A program made the translations under genes and the position numbers. Shown here piece after piece: positions 48,711 to 58,509 of a stretch of 64,000 bases of DNA. Every line of letters starts with the position of its first letter. The stretch's first letter is position 1. The stretch is from Myrica gale (lineage: Eukaryota > Streptophyta > Magnoliopsida > Fagales > Myricaceae), in the NCBI GenBank assembly GCA_963930655.1, contig OZ005604.1, forward strand, positions 5,962,001 to 6,026,000. Reading direction: 5' to 3'. Under the pieces are notes generated by a model. The model searched no databases, was not told where the DNA came from, and saw nothing but the letters and a program-made list of their open reading frames with translations.

Positions 48711-51513
48711 GGAAATTACACTTTGCACCCCTGAACTATGGGGTATCTGACACTTTGCACCTTATTGTTTTGATTTCGTGGCATTGATCCCACAAACTTC
48801 TGATTTCCATCTATTACCACCCAGAGCTCATTTCTCCGTTAAAATTGACGGCAATTGCGTCCACTGCATCTATTTTCTCCGTTTTACCCTCATTTCATTT
48901 CCTTAGTTTCAAACCTTCGTCTTCTTCGTCTCAACGCGAACATGAACTTGCCGACTCAGCACCTGCACAGTCAGCTACTTCAGCCTCTACCACGTCATCA
49001 GTCGAATTGTCCATCCAAGCTTTCATGTCGGATATCAGCTGGAGCTTCTGCATATCCATCCTCTCTGGAAAAAGCAAAAGCTCTTTGAAAAAGCAACAAC
49101 TGAAGGAACGGGTTTTCAAACCCGGTGCGAGTTTTGCTTCTCTCCATTCACCTGAGGGACAAGCACAGCGAACCAAGAAAAAGAGCTGAAAGGAACAGAA
49201 AAATCCATATCTGTCAAACTTGTCAAAATGGTACCTTGACATGCGAGGTGTTGAGTGTCCTACGTGAAAAATCGACGTGGCCAAGCAACTTCGAACACAC
49301 TGCGAATGAAATAGCTGGGTGCGAATGAAATACCACTGTTGAGGACTAGAGATGGGCCTGATATTTCTCTCCCACCTGATCAGGACACGCTAATTAGCCC
49401 CAACTGCCAACTTGCAATCCCAAAGAAGCAACCTTCCCAGTAGTTGAAGAAACAGAGGAGGACGAAGAAGGTGTTGATCCTAACCCTTCACAATAGCAGA
49501 GGAGAGACATGCCACAGCATATTCCTCAAAGAGTGTCGTTTCCCCTTACGAAACATCTCAAGTGAAAACGTTATGAACTATTAGTAGTTTTATTCCAGCT
49601 GCTGGGAAGACCTCATTCATGGATCAATGCTTACACTTGTTTACATTGGCCAAAGATTGTCTGTCTGGCTAATGTTCACCCAGTGGTTCGTGAAATGAGT
49701 TTGTTGTGGATTCACGAGGATGCCTTAAATGTGCTTAGGAAAGAGATGGTACAAGGCATTGAGTGCTAAAAGGTTTGCAGAAGATCAGTTAAGGTTTATG
49801 AAAGCTGATTTTTATTGAACCTAGCAAATCCAAGATGATGAGGAATCTTCCTAGAAGCATTTCTAACGTAAATTGTCTTGAAACTCTTCAACTTACGAGG
49901 TTATAAAAAATGGGTTGAGCCAAAGAAGGAAGTTGAATATAATAGCCCGAACGAGTTACATGCATAGACAGAATTGCCTGCTATTAACGCTTATGCACTT
50001 GAGAAATAAGCATTAATAGCAGCAATCCGAGGATATGATTTGGGTTGCGTTGTATTCCATTCCACGTAAAATATTTTATGCACTGTATTTGTTCCTCCCG
50101 TTCTCAAGGGTACCTAGCCTGGGCAGCACGTCCACATCGTCCTCCTCCCTGCAGCACGCCAAGAGCATTGACATCAATGAGACCCCATCTCCTAGAGCAT
50201 GATGGATGCGAAATATCACGCACTTGTAAGCCAACAAGAAATGGATCTCACACCAAGAGGCTGAAGAACCTGGGGTGGCAGAGCATGACCGAGCTGCGCA
50301 CCTGGGATGATTGTGGCATATTCTCCATTCTTGAGCCTCGGAGCCTTTTCATGAAGACGACGATGATTGTGGAGTCTGATTTCACCTCAACGAGAAAATC
50401 CAACAAGAAGGGAAACCAGAATATTTTAAGGAACTCCATCTAGGATAGGCTCTCAGTACCTATCACAGCATGAAGATGATGCCTCGGTGCTGCGTCTCAT
50501 TCTGTTATTCCAACTATTCCTTCTCTTCTTCGTTTGTTGTGCACTTGTGCACGTTGGAGAATTTCTTTTAATCTGAAGACCTTGTGCACGTTGAAGAATT
50601 TATGTTTCATGCAGAGGACGTCCAAAGCCGGTCAGGCCCCGACATGCAGAGGACGCTCCTTATGTGGAAGTTTCAAACTCGAAAACGATTCGTTTTCACC
50701 TGGTTTATTTTTTCTTGTTCTTCTTGAACTATAAGCCGCTTCATTTTTCTTTTCTCCTTATTGCTTTTTGTGTAAGCCACTGTCGGATTGTCTTGATCTT
50801 TTCTCTGGCTCATCGTGTCGGTTTCTCATTAGCTTTGAGACTCAGTTAACCGCTAAACCGAAGCTTCCCTCAGTCCCTGTCCACTTTGCCATACTTGCTT
50901 ATGAACACCTGAGTGCAGAGTTTGCTGGTTGCTATGGGAGAATCACGTGGCTCACCTGACAGCCCTTTCACTGTAGGGAAATACGTTCTATAACTATAAG
51001 GAATTGCTTGATGCATCGTACAAAAGATTGAAAGTAGTACAAAGATCGAGAGAGAGAGAGAGGACCTCAGGGTGCGTTGACGTTGTCTCTGGTTGAGCAG
51101 GTTGCAGGTGTCTCCGAAGCTCGAGGACCGCACGGTTCGAGAGCGTTTAGCTTGCATCTGAGGAATTTGTTATTGAGAGAAAGCTAGGGATTTAGAGACA
51201 GCAAGAGAGAGAGAGTGGTTGTGGGAGTGAAACTGGGAGAACTGAGAAGCTTTGAAAGAGAGAGTGAACGAGGCAAAAAGGGTCGAGTCTTCGAGAACAA
51301 TGGAGGGCAAAACGAGAAGGATTTTTTTAAGTGTCTCACGTGGACGGCACGTGCGCGTGTTACCGTAAGTCTTAACGGAGGAGTTGACATCGGGGTGGCA
51401 ATCGACGGAAATCAGAAGTTTGGGGGCTCAATGTCACAAAATCGAGACAAGGGGGTGCAAAGTATCAGCGACCATATAGTTCAGGGGTACAAAGTGTACT
51501 TTCCCCTTTTTTA
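48711..51513. mobile_element. Mutator-like element with inverted ends of about 150 bp
   Basis: Left end GGGGAAATTACACTTTGCACC, right end reversed GGGGAAAGTACACTTTGTACC. Similarity continues through ACTTCTGATTTCC and CTCCGTTAA for about 150 bases. The 2.5-kb interior has several open frames of 60-130 codons (for example 48845-49189 plus, 50045-50443 plus) that I do not recognise. It also has a (GA)n tract near 51050. T-runs flank both ends, but an exact 9-bp duplication could not be read. Possibly an element with captured or decayed coding sequence. Confidence 0.7.
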
Positions 51514-51637
51514 AGTAACTTGTATAAATTTTGTGCGGCAGACCATCTGAGTGGAATCATGTAAAATTAAAGTTTAGGGAGCTAGTGCAAATCTATCCAC
51601 ATTCCTACGACTCGCTTAAGTAAGTTATTATGTGTAT

Positions 51638-51807
51638 GTTTGTTTACCGAAATTTTAGAGAATATTCTTAAAATTTTGGGAATATTTTGAATTTTAAAGT
51701 TTGTTGGGGCTTGTGAAAAATTTGAAGTGTATGTATAAAAGTTAGAAATTTTGAAGTATGTTTGTTTTGTTATAAATTTTGGGCTCAAAAATTTTGGGCA
51801 AACAAAC
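51638..51807. mobile_element. MITE with GTTTGTTT ends (170 bp)
   Basis: Left end GTTTGTTTACCGAAATTTT and right end AAAATTTTGGGCAAACAAAC are inverted repeats. The interior is AT-rich and non-coding. No clear duplication. Confidence 0.65.
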
Positions 51808-51872
51808 ATGTCCTATATTCACCCAATGAAAAATCAAACATGTGACCTATGCGCTTAATCCACACAAGTACA

Positions 51873-53043
51873 CAGAGTCGGCTCCAACTATAGGTAGCAT
51901 AGGCGGTTGCCTAAGGCCCCTAAATTTAGGAGACCCCAATTCAAATTTTTTTAATGGTATATTTTAAAAAAATAATATTAAGCCCTAAAAAACTTGATGT
52001 TAAATATATATATTAATTGAATAGGCCTGTTAAATCTCCTTGATTGAAGGAGCATTAAATTTAGGAGCCCCTAATTCAAATTTTTTTTAATGGTATATTT
52101 AAAGAAAGTTTAATATTAAGACCTCATAAAAAACTTAAGGTTTAATATATTAATTGAATATGCATATTAAATCTCCTTGAAGGAGCATTAAATTTAGGAG
52201 GCCTCAAATTCAAAATTTTTTTAATTGTATATTTAAATAAAATTTAATATTAAGGCCTAAAAAAACTTAACTTGAAGAGCTTAAATGAAGAGACTTATTA
52301 AATTTCTTTGATTGCAGGAGTATTAACTTTTCGCTTTTGTGGTATTTATAAAATCTCAGTTAAGTCTATAACCTTCTTATTTAAAGATATTAATTGTAAT
52401 TAATTCAAAGAAACCCTATAAAAGTCTCCCCACTTGATTCAATCTCTTTAATAAAAAGTTATATAAAATCTCATTTAGGTTAACTTTTCATATCTAGATT
52501 AACATTTTTTGCGGCAATTTATTTAATTTTTTCTGTTAGATATTGCTAGTTGTTTAAGCCTTAACTAATTAACAACTAAAAATATATCCTTAAAAGAACT
52601 TAAACGTATTTGAGACAATATCTATCAAGTATAAAAATAGCAAAAAATCTTCTTTCAACCATTATCTTTTTTATTCTTATTTCTTGGTGCTTCTCAACTC
52701 TTATCTTTTGTCACTAAATCCCCAGTTACTATTATTTTAAACTTTTTATTTTAATTTTAATTTTAAGTTGTATTTGTTTTAGTTATCATTTAAACTAATA
52801 AAATCTTACTTAAGATCAAGTATGACAAAAGAAAGATTAAATGGATTAGTAATATTATCAATTAAAAATGATATATTAACAAATCTAGAATATACAACTT
52901 TGATAAGTAATTTTGCATTTCAAAAAGCTATAAGAATACTTTTAATTAATTTTTATTTTTTAAATATATTATTTTTTAAATTTTCATAAAGGGCATCACT
53001 TTAGAGTTTGGCCTAAGACTCCAATTACTTTAGAGCCGCCCTG
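51873..53043 (+). mobile_element. hAT element relic with transposase C-terminal remnant
   Basis: Exact 8-bp duplication CAAGTACA at 51865-51872 and 53044-53051. Ends are CAGAGTCGGCTC on the left and CAGGGCGGCTCT on the right reversed. A TTTAGGAG(A/C)CCC-type block is repeated three times at about 51922-52210. Near the right end (about 52820-52980) the plus strand reads SMTKERLNGLVILSI and DILTNLEYTTLISNFA, resembling the last residues of zinc-finger hAT transposases. Confidence 0.88.
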
Positions 53044-53051
53044 CAAGTACA

Positions 53052-55096
53052 TATAAACCTTAACCACTAAGACATGCCCGCAATGGGTCTTGGCTGTGGA
53101 TTTCGTTCCTAGTTTTTGGTTTTCCACTTCGAAAATTTGGAACAAATCGAGCGAAATTAATTTACAAAGCAGGGAAAAGTTTCTGTTTCGTGGGGTTAAG
53201 TTCTTTGAGTCTCTTGTTATTATTTTATTCACGGCCAAGTTTGAATTATCAACTGATCATTATTCAAAAATTTGTACCTGATTTAGCGAAGGTCTAATTG
53301 TATCTGCTTTTGGTTAAGTTTGTTTTCTGGAAGACTTTTTGACGTACATGAATAATTTTATATAATTTGACACAAAATTATTGATTGTTTTCTACAATTT
53401 TGTTTCATAAGTACGAATTTCAACCAGGAAAATATTAAAGAATGTAACTTCATACGAGCAAACATAGCTTAACATGTTCTTAATTAATTTGTTGAAAATA
53501 CAACTCAACTAAGTTCCCAAAGGATTTAAAGCAATATATATTTAGGTGGAGTTCTAAATCAATGCACAATTATTTTTTCTATATTAGTACAATATATAAA
53601 ATATTGTATTGTTAGTCCTATCACTCAGTTATTTAGGAGACCAAAGTGATATAGGTCTTGTGGATTGATATCCGAAATTGATACTTGCAAGAAGAGGAGT
53701 ACAGATTATAGAGTAGTGGTAGGTGGCTTGAAATTGATCAGAATTGATTAATGGACACGATTCTCTAGTCGATCCAATTCTAAAGTTATTGCACCCAATT
53801 ATTAATTGCACCCAATTATTAAGCCTTAGGCGGCTGATCAACTTGGGAACAAGCTGACTTCTCCAAATCTTTAGAGCTTTTGGACCAAATGATTATATAG
53901 TCAATTACGAAAGCAAACCAGCAGAAAATTTTGATTGAAAATTCAGATCAACTACTATCGTGCACGACAGTCGTTCAAAGTTTTTTTCCTAACCATTGTA
54001 TCAAACAAGCAGAGCATGCCAAATTTTGGTGTGTCATCCAAATTCTCCTCACGGCAAGTTAAGTTATTAGAAAAGTACTTAGAAATGGTCAAATAATTCA
54101 TATTGATTTATGACATGACACCCGTAGATTCAAAGTTATGGAGAGGTCCTCCTTGGATTAGAAGAAACCCTTATGGTGTCGCTTAGGAGGAGTCGGATAA
54201 GCTGGCCGTCCCTACCACCCCTTATGCTTACCAAAAAATATTATGTAAACAGATTCAGAACCAATAATAACCTAAATGATTCCATAAGATATTCTTATTC
54301 CGTTCACTTCATTTTCATGAATATGTTGGCTCCCATGTTGGGTTACCTCTCAATATCCAGTTGTGAGCTATCGAACATCATACGAAAGAGCTCCATTGTT
54401 GAGAGATTCAAGGTATGTGTGGGCCAAGGTGATGAAGAAAGATATGAAAACTCCTTGAAGGAGACAGAAACTGACCGTCCGAGTTAATCCTCTGGAATGA
54501 CAAAGGTGATATGGCAAGAAAAAAGGAGGCTAATCAGGTAGACTTGCCTCAAAAATCAACTAATTGACTCATTCCAACCTTCGCTCTTTTTGTCAACTGC
54601 AGTGCTTTTCAAGCAGTTGTTATCTTTAGGAAAACTCATTTTTCAGTCTAAGGAGAGTAGAAGTTGGATTTCAGTCGGCGAGGTTAACCTTTGAAACCTC
54701 AGGCTGATCAACCAAATTTCTAGACTGTTTATGTCAGGTTGTTCATGATATGCTCGACTAATTGCTTGAACTGGGTTCATTTATCTCTTGAGTAGATATA
54801 TGAGAGCATAAGTTTTAAGTTTGAGATAAACGTTCAAACCCATTTGAACAAAAATCCACCGAGGAAGATGATATTGCACATAATTCAGAAGAATGTATTA
54901 GCAAAAGAATACAAATTCTGTTTGGAGCTAGCAAGTTGGCATCTTTTTGAGCTAGCAAGTTGCAGAATATCTGAATTGATTTCCTAAAAAGATCTAAAAC
55001 ATAGAATAAGATAATTATAGGGAAGCGTGGATTAGGCGTCAGATCTAATAAAGCCAGAATGTCATCCCATTTTTTTTTTTATCAAAGGAAATAAAC
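53052..55096. other. Intergenic DNA with one dispersed repeat; no gene seen
   Basis: No coding sequence is supported. A block at about 53683-53780 is closely similar to 59800-59890: both read TATAGAGTAGTGGT, then GGCTTGAAATTGATCAGAAT and a CGATTCTCT/TGATTCTCT stretch. It is therefore a dispersed repeat of unknown type. Confidence 0.45.
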
Positions 55097-55184
55097 ATTT
55101 TAGTCTGGATTTATACCTCTTTTGCAATTTGGTCCCTCAAATTCAAACTTCAAAACTAAAGCCCTTTTACTTTATGACTTTGAC

Positions 55185-56817
55185 CAGTGACAAAACCAGA
55201 AATCCAATCGAAGGGGGTCGAACTCTTAAGGAAAAATGACAACAAATTTTTTTTACTACGTAATGCAAAAAAAATATCTTAGAGTTAAAGTATAAAAAAT
55301 TAAGGAATAAAAACACTAAAAATATTGAAATACACGTACAATAATATTTGCTGATACTAAGAGGTGTCGATTGGATCCTATGAGACTACATATTCTAAAA
55401 ACGTTGTAAAATAGATTCGTTCTCAATAATAGTCGTTTCAGAAGTAGCAGTCACGTTACGAGTACTAGACGACCCTACACTGGCTGGCTTCTTTATCAAA
55501 AACATATCCATTATATAAACAAAACAAAATTCATTAATCTAATTTCATAACCTAATCACAATTTCAATATAATGCACAATCAAATTCTAATCAAAGATTC
55601 ACAACAATCTCAACCGTAGGTTTCTAATTTTCTTAGTTATGATGAATAATAGCAAACTATTTACCTAGCCTCTTTAAAATCCTAAATGAGATGTGATGTG
55701 AGATACTTAGATATGAAATGGTTATGGGAAAATTCTTTTTATTTTTATTTTTATTAATATTTACTTCAAATATTAAGATTTATACAGATATCTTTTTCGT
55801 TAGCATATCACAATTGACTCTAAAGAATATGAAATGATTGTGAGATACTCAAGTGCTTATTCGATCACACTACATAAAATTATAAATATTATAGCTGATA
55901 AAGTTTATACTTCATATAAATTATAATTATTAATCTGTAACTAGTTGAACTCTTAAATTATTTTTAAAATAATTTTATAACTAAGCATATATATATATCC
56001 CTGCTCAGGCGAAATGCTGGATTTCATGATTTTAAGTATCTATTTACCGATACTGCCACAAAAAAATCAGAATTATGACTCTTGAGAATGGAGTCATAAT
56101 CATGTTTTTACAAAGAGGGTATTTGCAGGTCATATAGAACGGTAACCATCCAAGTCTACGACATGGTTAGATCTAAATTACAAACCAAATGTGTAAGCGC
56201 AAGAGTCTAACAAATGCCTTTGGTAAAGAGTGTTATGTTCAACATCTGCATAGGACAGTGGCCGTGAAAGCAATACTCTACTCACATATGTCAGAGAACA
56301 GTGGCAAATGGGCCTAGCATCCCCCGCCTCAACAACCCTTCATCTGATTGAAGACCACTCACCTATTACTTGATTTTGCCGCCTGCTTCACATTAAAATT
56401 GGGCTTTAGAGCTCCATCAAAGACTGAACTTTCCATAAACTACCCAAATTTTCCTGGGTAAAAAGAGCTTCCCCCTTGTTTCAACTGGGATCTAAAGTCA
56501 GCAAAGAGTTCAGTCAATTACCCAACAACGACAGAATAAGATCCTATCCATAACCAAGTCATATGCGCAACTCACGACTTTGTAGCAAGATCATTCAGGA
56601 TCAAAATCTAGAATTTTGTGGGCCGCATGAAGACAATAATTTATCCGTCAAAGAAAGGTCAAATGAAGATATTTAGCCCGATTCACACGCGCATTAATCT
56701 GAAGGGTATCGGCCGATACCCTTCGCCCCCCATCTTTTGTTAAAAAAAATACCATGTAATTTTTTTTTGGGGTGAAGGGTATCAGCCGATACCCTTCACC
56801 CCCTTCTTCCACCCCTG
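55185..56817. mobile_element. hAT element nested in the left arm of the MULE
   Basis: Exact 8-bp duplication ACTTTGAC at 55177-55184 and 56818-56825. Removing the insert plus one copy restores the MULE arm, which then continues to match the right arm. The left end CAGTGACAAAACCAG and the next 150 bases match the element at 34205. The right end is CCACCCCTG, a poor inverse match. Near it lies a palindromic GGGTATC(G/A)GCCGATACCC motif, present twice (56704-56723, 56777-56794). Confidence 0.88.
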
Positions 56818-57083
56818 ACTTTGACATAGAAACTCTTCCATCAGGCTTCCGTCCATCAGCTTAGCGGAAGCGCATTCCACGTGGCAAGCATGTACGTCAC
56901 GTCAGCTGCTTCGCTCAATCCTGCATGGCATATGCATCAAAACGGCGTCGCCCAGCTAAAGGGACTTGGTTGAAACAGAACGACGCCGTGTATAGTTTTT
57001 CTTCAAATCTGCCACGCGATTTTACAAAGGGCATATTGTATAAACATCGTCATGAAGCTTTCTGTTGATCCAATTGCAGAAAC

Positions 57084-57146
57084 GGTGTCATGAAGCTGTG
57101 ATTTCCATGGCAAAATTTGACATGGAAATCACTGCTTCACGACACC
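57084..57146. repeat. Hairpin with 26-bp arms
   Basis: The left arm 57084-57109 (GGTGTCATGAAGC then TGTGATTTCCATG) and right arm 57121-57146 are complementary at 24 of 26 positions, with an 11-base AT-rich loop. It lies at the inner edge of the left MULE arm, and the last codons of the DUF641 frame run into it. Confidence 0.85.
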
Positions 57147-58176
57147 ATCATCACTAGAAATTTCACCGGACAAGAACAACGCTTCCTCAGCCACGCATTC
57201 CATGAAGAGGTGGAGGTACTTAGATCTCGTGAAATTCACAAATGACGAGTTTGGATTCTGGGAAAGATAATTTCTGGCATTTACATTTGTGAGCTTCTTG
57301 AACTTGTCGAAGAAGAGGTCGTTGCGGTGTCTGTCAAGTGGTAGTTGTTTCTGAGATTGATCACTCAGTGAGAACTGAGGGAAATTGAAGCCCTCGAACA
57401 TGGTTATGCAAACGAAGGATTCGAAAGTGAAGAATCGATGGCTTGGGTTTGTGAAAACTGCATCGGGGTGGAAGAATTTGACGGCTGCATCAAGATCCCA
57501 TTCCGCTGACTCCATATCAAGAACCATGAACCTCAAAAAAACTACGAATGGAGCGCAGGGTGTGGTGGAGAAATTGGACAAAATGGGTCATATTGAGCTT
57601 CCAAGGATTTGTTGTATGCAATGGAGTCTTCGAGCTGGTTCTTAAGTGAAATGATGTCGGAGTCTTTGAGTTCAACCTCGGCCTCGAGTTTCTTGATGCC
57701 TATCTTGTAGGTTTTCATCTGTTAGAGTCTCACATTGATTAGGAACCATTTAATCTTGTGCTTCATATACCTGTTGGGCCACCTTTTCCATTGCCAACTG
57801 GTTTTGGGATGAAACTTGATATGATATCAGAACAAAATATTTCTGGGTTTGGCCTACTTGTTTGTGTTCTCCAGTGTTGTCCACGTGCATGAACCATGTT
57901 CATTCGGCCTGCACGTGATGAAGAGTGTTAGAGTCCCACATTGATTAGAGACCATTTAATCTTGTGCTTCATATACCTGTTGGGCCACCTCTTCCCATTG
58001 CCAATTGGTTTTGGGATGAAACTTGATATCATCAAGCCCTGTTGCTCTTGAATCTCCGCTAGCATGAGAGTGACCTGGGGTGAAAGATCAAGTTCCTTTT
58101 TCAAGAAGCTGCGCTTCAGCTCGAAAATGGCTTTCAGCTCGTCACATTCATGCAATTGGTTCAACAGAAGCTTCAC
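57129..58176 (-). pseudogene. DUF641 (GIL1/IRK-interacting-protein type) gene fragment
   Basis: Read on the minus strand: KLLLNQLHECDELKAIF, ELKRSFLKKELDLSPQ, TLMLAEIQEQQGLM (58176-58034). After skipping the TRIM at 57720-58028 comes KTYKIGIKKLEAEVELKDSD and IISLKNQLEDSIAYNKSLEA, then LHHTLRSIRSF and, after a shift at the T run (57535-57541), MESAEWDLDAAVKFFHPDA, FFTFESFVCITMFEGFNFP and QNPNSSFVNFTRSKYL. The order and motifs match plant DUF641 proteins, which act in light and gravitropism signalling (family knowledge). N- and C-terminal parts are missing and at least two frame shifts are present, so it is not functional as a DUF641 protein. A 150-codon frame (57581-57129) remains open. Confidence 0.82.
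57720..58028 (+). mobile_element. TRIM retroelement (309 bp) with two LTRs and 5-bp duplication
   Basis: LTR 1 is 57720-57821 and LTR 2 is 57926-58028, about 90 per cent alike. Both start TGTTAGAGTC and end ACTTGATA. Directly after LTR 1 is TGATATCAGAAC (57822-57833), a near match to the tRNA-Met primer-binding site TGGTATCAGAGC. A purine run GATGAAGAG precedes LTR 2. The 5-bp duplication TCATC is at 57715-57719 and 58029-58033. Deleting the element and one TCATC rejoins the DUF641 reading ...QGLM|KTYK.... All hallmarks of a TRIM are present. Confidence 0.93.
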
Positions 58177-58509
58177 GACGCAGTTTATACAGTATGCCTT
58201 TTGTAGAATATTGCGGCAGATTTGAAGAAAAACAATACACAGCGCTGTTCTGTTTCAAACAAGTCCCTTCAGCTGGGCAATGTCGTTTTGATGCATATGT
58301 CATCCAGGATTGAGTGGAGCAACTGACGTGGCCTACATGCTTGCCGCGTGGACTGTTTGCTGATGTAGAATGCTCTTCTGTTAAGCTGATGGACGGAAGC
58401 CTGGCGGAAGGGCTTCTATGTCAAAAGCATGAACTAAAATGACTTTAGATTTGAAGTTCGAATTTAAAGGACCAAATTGCAAAAGAGATATAAACCCAAG
58501 GACTAACCC

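Larger units (their letters stand above)
55097..58509. mobile_element. Pack-MULE-like element with inverted repeats of about 350 bp and nested insertions
   Basis: The outer arms match in inverted orientation: the left arm is 55097-55184 plus 56826 to about 57080 (split by a hAT insertion), the right arm about 58150-58509. Shared landmarks include TATA(C/T)CTCTTTTGCAATTTGG at the tips, the TCCGTCCATCAGCTTA block, GCATATG(C/A)CATC, and TTTTTCTTCAAATCTGCC further in. The interior holds a DUF641-family gene fragment on the minus strand. There is no transposase. Long inverted repeats around a host gene fragment are the hallmark of a Pack-MULE. The exact tips and the expected 9-11-bp duplication were not resolved. 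Confidence 0.8.

Noticed and set aside
48845-49328. Overlapping frames of 67-117 codons on both strands
   Set aside because: They lie inside an inverted-repeat element, overlap each other and match no family I know; not called as genes.
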